Shown here one piece after another: positions 1-7,945 of a DNA stretch of 64,000 bases (the first letter of the stretch is position 1; each line of letters begins with the position of its first letter). The stretch comes from Colwellia sp. TT2012 (lineage in GTDB: Bacteria > Pseudomonadota > Gammaproteobacteria > Enterobacterales > Alteromonadaceae). The DNA lies in contig NZ_LJYX01000017.1 in the NCBI RefSeq assembly GCF_001440345.1, positions 372,001-436,000 on the forward strand. Reading direction: 5' to 3'. The translations under genes were made by a program, and so were the position numbers. The notes under the pieces are model-generated. The model ran no database searches and was not told where the DNA came from. It saw only the letters and a list, made by a program, of their open reading frames with translations.

Positions 1-278
1 TCTGGAAGTTTAGATGAATTAAAAACTGGTTTTTCACTATTAAGCTGAATTAATTTCCAACATAGGTCGATAAGTAGCTTTTTAAAACAAAATAACAGAC
101 ACCCACTCATAATCATCAACAAAGACTACCATAAATAAAATCAGGGTTACTGACTAACATCAGGCAGAATTTCACTTAAATTAGGATAGCGAAGAGGTAA
201 TTAAAATTAATGTGCAAAAATACTGTTTTCCTAAAATGAAGACGCAATTACCTTTAGGTGACTAATAATTACTAGCGA
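1..278. other. Gene-free left edge with RAYT element end
   Basis: I see no convincing coding sequence in these bases. The only clear structure is the left inverted repeat of the RAYT element, centred on cagacacccactca at 96-109, which is repeated in inverted form at 1321-1334. The remainder is AT-rich DNA between this repeat and the 3' end of the transposase gene. Confidence 0.6.
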
Positions 279-1342
279 TTAAGCCAACAACTTTTGGCAG
301 ATTGATACCGTTGCTCGTTTTTTTAAGTGCTGATGTTCACAAAAGTCCGTAAGTGCTTGCGCTCTACCTACCGCACCATGAAAACATTGTCTAAACTTGG
401 TGGTTAATACTAACCAGTTTTGGGCACTAATACCTAAGCGGGTTAATATTTCAGGTTGAGATTTTTCAATATAACCGCGTTTATCGGCTCGAATACAACG
501 ACCGGTTAAATCTACCAATTGTATATAGTCACTTAATTCAAACGGTAAACCTGTTGGCATGTTCTTTCTTGGGTTACCGATAAAGGGCAGTAGTTGTTGG
601 GCTTGTTGCCCTTTAACTGCGGCTTTTATCCGTCGTTGAATACTGGTGTACTTGGATGTTTCTGGGGTTTTAGCTATTTTAGCTCTAATGGGATTTAAAT
701 CGACATAAGCCATACAGGCTATTAACGCGGCTTCATCAAGCAAGGCTTGAGATTTAAAACGTCCTTCCCAAAACCTGCCGGTACACTTATCTTCTCGATT
801 GGCTTGTTTAGCGATAGTTTCATTTAAAATACGCATAAACCAACTGATATCCATCAATCTCTGACGATAAACCCTGGCTGTTTCGTCTACAACTTGTTGA
901 AGCGTGTCAATGAGTGGCTCACCCCGTAAATATTGTTGCGTTAGCAAGGTTCCTTTAAATAGCTGATGCCAACGGCTAATCACTTCATGCATTGACCATG
1001 ACTTAGCTTGCTGCTCATCAATAAACAACACCAAATGGGTGTGATTACTCATGATCGCATACGCACAAACATCAATCGCAAAAACATCACTTAATGCTTG
1101 TAATTTATCAGCGACCCAAGCACGTCTATGCTCATAACTTTGTCCGGTAAATTTATCTTCTCCACATAGATATGCTCGGCGAACACAACGAGAAACACAA
1201 TGATAATAAGGTGTATCAACTAAGCTTATTTGTTGTTTTCTTGCCGTGGCCATAATAACTCTCAAAGGATATTTATTGATCATTATTTAAGCATAGTAGA
1301 TGCCACTCATTATTACCATTTGAGTGGGTGTCTGCTATTTTG
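89..1342. mobile_element. RAYT element 1 with terminal inverted repeats
   Basis: A tyrosine transposase gene is bracketed by inverted repeats: cagacacccactca (96-109) on the left and tgagtgggtgtctg (1321-1334) on the right. Including flanking bases, about 20 of 22 positions match. A solo hairpin with the same arms lies at 7389-7433, which suggests a short non-autonomous derivative. The RAYT/REP pairing is established family knowledge; that this transposase moves this hairpin is inference. Confidence 0.7.
279..1253 (-). CDS. REP-associated tyrosine transposase (RAYT, Y1_Tnp family)
   Basis: IS200-like HUH-type single-strand transposase of the RAYT branch, expected to nick and join DNA at REP palindromes. 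The HUH histidine pair is seen in the block SNHTHLVLF, and a later block (CTGRFWEGRFKSQ) is typical of the family. I prefer the start at 1253 (MATARKQQ): a GAGAG Shine-Dalgarno sits 6 bases upstream and the copies elsewhere in the window start at the equivalent residue; an upstream ATG at 1283 adds 10 residues. About 325 aa, apparently full length. It is clearly diverged from the two RAYTs at 11.5 and 16.6 kb and has different terminal repeats, so it is a separate lineage. Confidence 0.88.
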   Translation of the reverse strand: MATARKQQISLVDTPYYHCVSRCVRRAYLCGEDKFTGQSYEHRRAWVADKLQALSDVFAIDVCAYAIMSNHTHLVLFIDEQQAKSWSMHEVISRWHQLFKGTLLTQQYLRGEPLIDTLQQVVDETARVYRQRLMDISWFMRILNETIAKQANREDKCTGRFWEGRFKSQALLDEAALIACMAYVDLNPIRAKIAKTPETSKYTSIQRRIKAAVKGQQAQQLLPFIGNPRKNMPTGLPFELSDYIQLVDLTGRCIRADKRGYIEKSQPEILTRLGISAQNWLVLTTKFRQCFHGAVGRAQALTDFCEHQHLKKRATVSICQKLLA

Positions 1343-1789
1343 GCTATTTTGGCTAAAAGTGACCACATCCAGTTATTAGAAAAGCATGGGACTGTTTTAT
1401 AAAAGTGTACTCTTCACAATCAGATAAACCGACAAAATCAAAAATAAAAACAACCACATAATTATTCAGATGAAAAACTGATAAAAATCACCCTAGGAAT
1501 TATTAACATACACAACAAAAAGAAATAGACACCCATACTTTATATTCTATACGACCTAATAATCAATTAACAAAAGTATGGATGTCCCCTTTTTATTACA
1601 AAAACACGGTACTGCCTTTATAACGGTGTACTCTTCACAACCAGATAAACCGACAAAAGAAAAAATAAGAACAACCGCTTAATTATTTAGATGCAAAACT
1701 GATAAAAAATCACCCTATAAATTATTAACCCGTGAGCCAGGTTGTAGCAAAAGACAAGACCTGGCCCTAATATTCACTAACAACTAAGT
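1284..1789. repeat. 130-bp imperfect direct repeat around a small hairpin
   Basis: Gene-free. Bases 1380-1507 and 1600-1729 are imperfect direct repeats (both contain gtgtactcttcacaa and gataaaccgacaaaa). Between them lies an inverted repeat with arms gacacccatacttt (1528-1541) and aaagtatggatgtc (1573-1586), 13 of 14 paired with a loop of about 31 bases. It looks like a small hairpin element inserted into a duplicated intergenic segment. Confidence 0.75.
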
Positions 1790-4700
1790 TTAATCTTTCT
1801 GAGCCTTTTTAGACTCCCTTAAAGCCTTCAATTCAAGATCTATTTGCCTTACATCAAGAAAGTGGCCATGAACAAAACGCCTAAAAAAAGTTAAAGTAAA
1901 CTTGGTCACACTCTCCATAGCTTTAAAAGTCTCCAATACGTGGAAAATTAATAAAGCTAGCCTTTTTTCAGAGGTTGCACCTTTCAGACAAATCATGGAA
2001 GATCTAGAACAAGCATATATAATATGTTCGGTATATTTCCATTCAGATAAATCAAATCTACCTTTTACACCTAAACAAGCTGAGCGGATTGACTTAAGAC
2101 AACTGGTAGTGAGTACATCAAGAGCACTCTCGGAAGAAGAATAATTATTGGGGTACTTTTTAATAACTTCCGCTGCTAAATATTGTCCTTTACTTTCCTG
2201 AGAACAAAGCTCAATAACATCTTGATGGGAAAGAGGGACAGGTAAATTAAATTGAATATGACATTCAGCTAAAGAGGCCTCTATTGACTTAGAAGCTAGC
2301 TTTGCATCAACTGTCAACTTATATACATCAGCTAAAATAACATCCAGTTGACGATAAAGCTGACAGAATGCAGAATCTACGCAAAAAAATGGAATAGAGT
2401 GAGAAATAGAAGCTTTAATAGAGCTATAGTGAGATGTATCAACGACATCTTTCAAATTTGTTAAAATTTCTGGCATATTTATGCTTGAAGGTATCAATAT
2501 TTCGCAACTTTCAATAAGTTCCTTGAGATTGCTAATATTTTTGTCTTTTGCAATATCATTTGCCGTTGTTTTTATAAAGTCATCGCCAACTTTCCCTATA
2601 GACAAAAAGTCTGTTCTGCTAATGTCATCCAACCAAGAGATTACTAAATCATGCGTCTCTTGGGTGACATAAACTTTAACACCTAGTTGTATTAGTCCTT
2701 TACTTAGACCTGTCAAACAAAAATAAGCTATTGAAAGAACGTCAACAATAACAGCCTCATCAACGACTTTTCCTTCTGAAAAAAGATTAAGAGTCTTATT
2801 ACTAGCTTCATCACATAAATAGATGAAAGCTCCTTTTATTAAATCGCTTTCATGGGAATGCTTTAGCCTCATCAGAATTGGAATAGCCTTGCCATCAATT
2901 TCATGCTCGATAGTTTGTTTTTGCTGGGATATTGAATCAATATGCTTCAGCAGCCCTTCCACACCATCGTCTTCGTTTATGGATAGTAAATAAAAGCAAT
3001 CATCTCCAGGGTTTATATCGTCTCTAATATTGGTTGAAATTCTAAATACTCCGACAATCGCAGGTAGCTTTTCAATTAACTTTATAGTCGTCATCCCCTC
3101 CTTAGCTTCCTCTCCAACATCCATATCACTTAACAGTTCACCTAAAGGACTATCTGGATTCAGTAAATACTCACTTGAATTGCAATCATCAACTAATAAC
3201 TTAGTGAACGTTCGTCCCCGTTTTGTATAAACAAAAGCCGTTGAACACCGCTCTGAAGGGTATACATTTTTAGTAAGGTCATTATTTCGTTTCAAGTTAT
3301 TAAAATGTAGGTTAGTTACATGGGTCGCCATACCGACAGGATCATCAATAAACCATTCCATAGCTACATACTCGGCTAAACTCAAATCGCTCTTTGCAAT
3401 AAGGTGGAGTAAATTAAGACCATCAAAACTAAAACTATTAATAATCTCTTTGGGTATTCTAGACACAACAATTTGAATTTTATAAGGCTCTATGTTTTCT
3501 GAATAATTTGCCCTCAATAATTGAGCCCAGTAAAAGCATGAAAGTTCATACTTGCTAATAGCTAATTCTGACAATTCAATTGCTTGTTTATAATCATTAG
3601 AAATATGTGCTCTTTCTACTTTAACAGCCAATAATCGAAAGCTATCTTTACCATTTTTCATGCTCAGTAATAATTCATCCAACTTTTCTAATTGGTCGCA
3701 TGCCAATAAAGACTCAGCATAAATGTCAACAATTGGAGATGCCCAAGGAGCTAAAGGAAGTATAGGTTCAACTAATTTGACCACGTGTAATGGCAAACCT
3801 ATGCGACTAAGGTTTATAGAAAGTTGCTGAACAGCATGAACATTAAATTCACTTATCCCATCTTGGTTGGATTCTATGAATGCCTCTAACCTTTTAGATA
3901 GATTAAACTTTTGTTGGCGATCATCAATACCACAAATCATAGAACTCAAAACTATTTGAATAAATTCTTTAGCTGGATCACTAGTGGAAGCAACAGTACC
4001 ACCACTATCAAGCCATTTCTTAATATGTCGTTCAGTTAAATTTCCTTCAATGAAGGCAGAAGATACTTGGGTAAATTCTTGCTCACTTATATTTAACTCT
4101 TCTTTATTTAACAGTTTCTTTGCTGAACCAGCATTATCAATTTTCTCTTCACCAATACATAAAAAGTCTCGTATTTTAGGAATAACCTTTTCTGCCTCTT
4201 CAAAATTTTCAATGCAAATATCTCTTAATGCTACAGATTGGAACCATGTAGAAGCTAATAAAACTGCCGCGATTTGAACTATTCGAGTATCACTATTATC
4301 TTTTGATAAATTAATGCAGTTATTAATTCTTTCTTCAAGTTCACTCATGAGCTCAAAATTAATAAGCCAATAATGTTTTCCTTCTATATCTTCATGTAGT
4401 CTATATGCCAAAGAAAGAGAGAGTAGTATTTCACTGTTAAAATTTTTGTATTTGTTAAACATGACTTTCGAAAGTTTTATTGCCAATTCAAAGTCTTTAC
4501 ATCTAATAGAACAACGAACGAAAGAGCATAGTTCACACTCAAAAAAATCTAAAGTTCCACTTTTTATTTTTGTGTCTAAATCCTCACTATTAGCAAGAAC
4601 TTCATAAAACACCTCATGGGTAAAAGCATCTTTATAAAGAGATTTAGAAAACCGATCTTTCGCATTACCTTTTGATTCAATTGATAAATAATGAATATAA

Positions 4701-5065
4701 ATAGATTCGACTATGTCTTTTATAACAGGCCCTGAGCGAGGACTACGTAATAACTCTAAAAAAACATCAGGGTTTATCTCTATGTTACTGCCGGTTAAGA
4801 GGCTAAACTTGTATTGGAGTAGCATTAGAAGGGATTTACATTCGTCATCTAAAGAGGTTAAGGACTTAAGACTATTTAAATATGCCTCAGCCGTAACCCA
4901 ATCTCGATGTGTGAATAATTTTAATAATTGCTTTGTATAAGTAACTAAGTCATTAGAGGACAAACTAGTGATATTTAAATCACCTAGGGTTACATTTGCA
5001 TTTTCAGCTGCATTTATATTATGGCCAATACCTGTACCTTGAGTTACTAAAGCACTATCTATCAC
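1790..5065 (-). CDS. Large helical-repeat protein with PIN-like C-terminal domain (GAPS6-like defence protein)
   Basis: 1091 aa, mostly alpha-helical in appearance over residues ~40-700, consistent with degenerate TPR-like repeats. Around residues 755-915 the pattern fits a PIN-type nuclease fold: an Asp after a hydrophobic strand (VIVDVLSIAY, ~775), then VYVTQETHDLV (~800), then a terminal Asp strand (FFCVDSAFCQL, ~897). The N-terminus carries IGHNIN (residues 13-18) followed by a short beta-like stretch ending NVTLGDL. Start is GTG at 5065, two bases after the stop of the upstream gene, with the SD GGAAGGA, so the two genes are almost certainly translationally coupled. The architecture recalls the two-gene GAPS6 anti-phage system (TPR plus PIN); this is from memory and needs a profile search. 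No signal peptide; cytoplasmic. Substrate is unknown, RNA being the usual PIN target. Confidence 0.62.
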   Translation of the reverse strand: MIDSALVTQGTGIGHNINAAENANVTLGDLNITSLSSNDLVTYTKQLLKLFTHRDWVTAEAYLNSLKSLTSLDDECKSLLMLLQYKFSLLTGSNIEINPDVFLELLRSPRSGPVIKDIVESIYIHYLSIESKGNAKDRFSKSLYKDAFTHEVFYEVLANSEDLDTKIKSGTLDFFECELCSFVRCSIRCKDFELAIKLSKVMFNKYKNFNSEILLSLSLAYRLHEDIEGKHYWLINFELMSELEERINNCINLSKDNSDTRIVQIAAVLLASTWFQSVALRDICIENFEEAEKVIPKIRDFLCIGEEKIDNAGSAKKLLNKEELNISEQEFTQVSSAFIEGNLTERHIKKWLDSGGTVASTSDPAKEFIQIVLSSMICGIDDRQQKFNLSKRLEAFIESNQDGISEFNVHAVQQLSINLSRIGLPLHVVKLVEPILPLAPWASPIVDIYAESLLACDQLEKLDELLLSMKNGKDSFRLLAVKVERAHISNDYKQAIELSELAISKYELSCFYWAQLLRANYSENIEPYKIQIVVSRIPKEIINSFSFDGLNLLHLIAKSDLSLAEYVAMEWFIDDPVGMATHVTNLHFNNLKRNNDLTKNVYPSERCSTAFVYTKRGRTFTKLLVDDCNSSEYLLNPDSPLGELLSDMDVGEEAKEGMTTIKLIEKLPAIVGVFRISTNIRDDINPGDDCFYLLSINEDDGVEGLLKHIDSISQQKQTIEHEIDGKAIPILMRLKHSHESDLIKGAFIYLCDEASNKTLNLFSEGKVVDEAVIVDVLSIAYFCLTGLSKGLIQLGVKVYVTQETHDLVISWLDDISRTDFLSIGKVGDDFIKTTANDIAKDKNISNLKELIESCEILIPSSINMPEILTNLKDVVDTSHYSSIKASISHSIPFFCVDSAFCQLYRQLDVILADVYKLTVDAKLASKSIEASLAECHIQFNLPVPLSHQDVIELCSQESKGQYLAAEVIKKYPNNYSSSESALDVLTTSCLKSIRSACLGVKGRFDLSEWKYTEHIIYACSRSSMICLKGATSEKRLALLIFHVLETFKAMESVTKFTLTFFRRFVHGHFLDVRQIDLELKALRESKKAQKD

Positions 5066-5067
5066 AA

Positions 5068-5424
5068 TTATTCATCCTTCCCTGTTACTATATTACCCAC
5101 AGATATATTTCCACTGCCTGTGCTATTAATGTTATGCCCTATATTTGATGTTTGCTCAACAATAATAGTGTCTCCCGATGCTTTAATATTACTAATAAGA
5201 TCAAGTAATCCCTGATGTTCAGTTATTTTTCGTTCTATTGCATGGGGGGCTAGATCTTCATTAACTCCTGTATCTTTAAGGTAATCTGATATTTTTTCTA
5301 TTTGCGAGTCATCGATAAGCCAACCTTGCAATTTCGATTTCAACATGTCAAAACCTATAACAGCACCGCCCTTTACACCATCATAAATAAGTCCCGATAA
5401 AATAGATGCGCTAAGTATATCCAC
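5068..5424 (-). CDS. Small partner protein of the PIN-TPR operon (GapS6b-like)
   Basis: 118 aa, first gene of a two-gene operon. Start is GTG at 5424 with a strong SD (GGAGG) 7-8 bases upstream. The N-terminal part (residues 5-80) looks helical with an alanine/glycine-rich start and may be a small bundle. The C-terminus carries IGHNIN (95-100) followed by STGSGNISVGNI, closely matching the N-terminus of the downstream 1091-aa protein. This shared motif and the 2-base spacing imply that the proteins work together. I recall the name GapS6b for similar small proteins but cannot confirm it here. No catalytic motif is visible; it may be a sensor, adaptor or antitoxin. Confidence 0.6.
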   Translation of the reverse strand: MDILSASILSGLIYDGVKGGAVIGFDMLKSKLQGWLIDDSQIEKISDYLKDTGVNEDLAPHAIERKITEHQGLLDLISNIKASGDTIIVEQTSNIGHNINSTGSGNISVGNIVTGKDE

Positions 5425-5533
5425 ATAAACCTCCTAAGGCTAAATTCTAAAATAACTAGTTAAAAGTTTGATTTCAATATTAATTTATCAGATTCCCCCG
5501 GTATAATGAATAGGGACAGAGTAAAATCAAGCA

Positions 5534-6163
5534 TCACCACTCCCTCAATTGTTGCATTTCTTTCAATCGGCCACGCTGCATCACCAAAGCTTCAAACAAA
5601 TCATCTACTGATGAGTTATCAGAACTTAACCCCGGCAAAGCAATATTCGCCTCAGCGAAAAAGCGCTGGCTTTGCTCATACCTTAAGCCCGTTGAGGGCT
5701 CTGCTTTTGCTCTTAAAAGAGAGGCTGATGGCTCATCAAGCCAAGCAACTTGCCACCAATGCTGAATTCTTTCTTTTGCCTGTTTTAGTTTCTGCTCTGT
5801 TGGCAATCTATCGCTTTTTTGATTGTTCACTTGGCTATCGGTGGGCAGTAAATTCCATAAGTCATTATTCGTCCAACGGGCAAAAGGCATACTGCGAAAG
5901 GTATCTAATAAACGTGCATTGATGATTTCTATAATGGCTGGCAATAGTTGATGCCCGCTTTGATGTACCTGATCAAATGACCTTGATAGGTATTGCTGGG
6001 CTAGTGCTTCTGCATTGTCATTATAAAATTTGGCTGGCAAGCGCGTGGTCCTTTCGCGTTGGTATTTTGAGTCTGCTATTTTCTCTATGCTAACACGAAG
6101 ACAAGCACTTAATTGTTGTTCTTTGTCAATAAGTTGTACTAAAAACCAAACCATAAATACCAT
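5534..6163 (-). pseudogene. HNH endonuclease remnant (C-terminal part)
   Basis: 209 codons. The block NNDLWNLLPTDSQVNNQKSD strongly resembles the second half of an HNH nuclease domain of the type (V)DHxxPF..W.NNDLWNLLP...VN..KSDRLP. Just before it the expected Asp-His is replaced by Arg-Ser (FRSMPFARW), so the catalytic histidine seems lost. The first ~15 codons come from a segment repeated at 7467-7510 (shared with the left flank of a REP unit), so the true N-terminus has been replaced by repeat DNA. Most likely a truncated, inactive nuclease, possibly from a defence locus given the operon next door. An opposing frame at 5506-5922 is a shadow. Confidence 0.5.
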
Positions 6164-6170
6164 TGGAATT

Positions 6171-6225
6171 AAAGTTTAGTGGTTTTAAGAGAATAGATTT
6201 CCGATCAGACACTTCGGCAATGACG
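6171..6225. repeat. REP unit A
   Basis: A degenerate copy of the 55-bp REP family: aaagtttagtgg, then the palindrome tttccga(N8)ttcggcaa. It is preceded by about 45 bases (from ~6127) that are duplicated before REP unit B. Confidence 0.7.
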
Positions 6226-6320
6226 AGGACGAAACTACCAGGATGGATTATGGTTATGACGGCGTATGTAATACGTGGGAAAGGGCGTTTTATCGCTTTA
6301 GATATTGCCCCCTTAATCCC

Positions 6321-7298
6321 TTAGAATTTGTGGTTCATACTTAAAATATCGTCTTTAAACATAGTTTCCGCAACGATAAGCTCTAAATCTGTCGAGTGAT
6401 TTTTATGCCAATACCAAAATTTAGGGGCTGGCTCTCCATGGGGTTTGGAATGATAGCAAACAACTTTATGTTTCCCGTGCTTATCTATGCCATACACTAT
6501 CAGATCAGATAGCAATCCTCCTTTTAGTGATGTCAGGTCTTTCATCGCCTGATACACAGCTTCCTCAACGGATAGGCCAATCTTCATATATTGTACAACA
6601 GCAAAGGCAGTGTTTGCTCTTAAAGCCATTTCCCCTGTATTTGTACATGCGGCAGCACCCCACTGATTATCCGCATAGAAGCCTGCACCACATATAGGGG
6701 AATCCCCCACGCGTCCGGGATATTTAAGTGGCCAACCGGATGTACTCGTTCCAACTGCAATATTTTCTTTGTGGTCTTTTGCCATATATATTGTTGTATC
6801 TTTAAACAGATGTCCATGCGCCCCTAATATCGCCTTTTTACACCACTGAGCTAATGCGACTTTGTCTGATAAAACGGAGGGATCTTCATTAACATAGGAT
6901 TTAAAAAGTTCGCGCCATTGATCTTCTGATTTTCTTAATCGTGGTGAGCGCTGAGGAATATTTTTTTCTCTGGCATATCGCTCGGCTCCTTCAGCAACTA
7001 ACATACAATGTGGTGAATCGTGCAATATAGCAGCCGCAATTTTTATGGCATTAACATGTTTTTTAATGCAAGCAACAGCACCAAAATCAATATTTTCACC
7101 ATCCATAATTGCTGCATCAAGTGTCACATCGCCGCCAATATCCGCTAGGCCTCCCAGTCCGACAATTTTGGAATGAGGGTCTTCCTCAACCATAGATATT
7201 CCTGCAACGATTGAGTTTATAGATGTATTGTTATTGTTTAGCAATTCGACTGCTTGGTCGACTCCCGCCTTTCCATCTTCGTTGGCTAATAAAAACAT
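6321..7298 (-). CDS. N4-(beta-N-acetylglucosaminyl)-L-asparaginase (glycosylasparaginase)
   Basis: Ntn-hydrolase of the asparaginase-2 family, which splits the GlcNAc-Asn bond of glycoprotein remnants. It is made as a precursor that cleaves itself before a threonine. Seen: KDTTIYMAKD with the probable nucleophile Thr168 after Asp167, the GTSTSGW block (~183-189), and the substrate-binding block PGRVGDSPICGAGFYAD (194-210). 325 aa, usual length for the bacterial form. No signal peptide is visible, so it is probably cytoplasmic. ATG at 7298 has an SD GGAGG at good spacing. It stands alone between repeat blocks. The usual HDT is KDT here; the threonine is retained, so activity is likely. Confidence 0.85.
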   Translation of the reverse strand: MFLLANEDGKAGVDQAVELLNNNNTSINSIVAGISMVEEDPHSKIVGLGGLADIGGDVTLDAAIMDGENIDFGAVACIKKHVNAIKIAAAILHDSPHCMLVAEGAERYAREKNIPQRSPRLRKSEDQWRELFKSYVNEDPSVLSDKVALAQWCKKAILGAHGHLFKDTTIYMAKDHKENIAVGTSTSGWPLKYPGRVGDSPICGAGFYADNQWGAAACTNTGEMALRANTAFAVVQYMKIGLSVEEAVYQAMKDLTSLKGGLLSDLIVYGIDKHGKHKVVCYHSKPHGEPAPKFWYWHKNHSTDLELIVAETMFKDDILSMNHKF

Positions 7299-7510
7299 AT
7301 TACCTCCACTTTTATTCTAGAGACTCGTATAAATGTTTATACCTTATTTTATAATTGTATTCATTTATTCAGTAGAATATAGAATATAGCAGACACCCAC
7401 TAAAATTTTATTTCTATTTGAGTGGGTGTCTGCAGTTTTTTCCGTGGAAGTTAGCTGCCGATTGGGCAATAAGTTGTACTAAAAACCAAACCATAAATAC
7501 CCTATAAGTT
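7299..7510. other. Intergenic region with solo hairpin and duplicated REP flank
   Basis: No gene seen. It holds the solo hairpin at 7389-7433 and, from ~7467, the ~45-bp segment also found at 6127-6170 in front of the other REP unit of this type. Confidence 0.6.
7389..7433. repeat. Solo RAYT1-type hairpin
   Basis: Perfect 13-bp inverted repeat, gcagacacccact (7389-7401) and agtgggtgtctgc (7421-7433), around a 19-base AT-rich loop. The arms match the terminal repeats of the RAYT element at 89-1342, so this looks like its stand-alone, gene-less cognate. Confidence 0.75.
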
Positions 7511-7565
7511 AAAGTTTAGTGGTTTTAAGAGAATGGATTCCCGATCAGTAACTTCGGGAATGACG
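7511..7565. repeat. REP unit B
   Basis: 55-bp REP: aaagtttagtgg leader followed by the palindrome attcccga(N8)ttcgggaat. Its right arm continues directly into the tandem array at 7548-7711. Confidence 0.8.
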
Positions 7566-7711
7566 GAAGGTGTAACTTCGGGAATGACGAAGGTGTAACT
7601 TCGGGAATGACGAAGGTGTAACTTCGGGAATGACGGAAGGTGTAAGTTCGGGAATGGCGAGGGGGTAACTTCAGAAATGACAAAGGCGTAACCTCGGGAA
7701 TGACGGAGGGT
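7548..7711. repeat. Seven-unit tandem repeat of a REP half-palindrome
   Basis: Seven consecutive units of 22-24 bp, consensus gtaacttcgggaatgacg plus gaaggt. The first four are nearly perfect and the last three are degenerate. The unit is the right arm of the REP palindrome with its flank, so the array arose by expansion of half a REP. An open frame on the minus strand (7502-7729) only reflects the repeat period and is not a gene. Confidence 0.85.
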
Positions 7712-7719
7712 GTTAAATA

Positions 7720-7905
7720 TCTCGAGCAAAGCGATATGCTAGGAAATTATTGGGTTAATGCCTATATCAGAGCAGCCAGTGATGGCGACGATGGCATGAT
7801 GATGATCAGTCTTGAAGCGACTAATCTAGGTGATAAAACCTATACCCCAGCGTCACAATCACTGATTGCGACAGGTCGCAGTATCCAAATGAAGATTACT
7901 ACTTT
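7720..7905 (+). pseudogene. TonB-dependent receptor C-terminal remnant (possible)
   Basis: The frame reads through a segment ending SLEATNLGDKTYTPASQSL then ATGRSIQMKITTLRW. This resembles the last beta-strands of TonB-dependent receptors (NLFDKxYxP...PGRxxxxxxxYxF). It begins inside the REP tandem array and has no start or RBS of its own, so only the last ~60 codons of a receptor appear to survive. The terminal aromatic residue is displaced, suggesting further decay. Identification rests on a short match. Confidence 0.4.
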
Positions 7906-7945
7906 GCGGTGGTGTTATTTACTTATTACAAAAATTTTAAGGACA

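Noticed and set aside
5506-5922. Plus-strand 138-aa frame
   Set aside because: It opposes the HNH remnant, which has recognisable family blocks; the plus-strand frame has none.
7502-7729. Minus-strand frame with a repeated peptide (RHSRSYTFVIPEVTPS-like)
   Set aside because: It is the translation of the 22-24 bp REP-derived tandem array and has no start signal.
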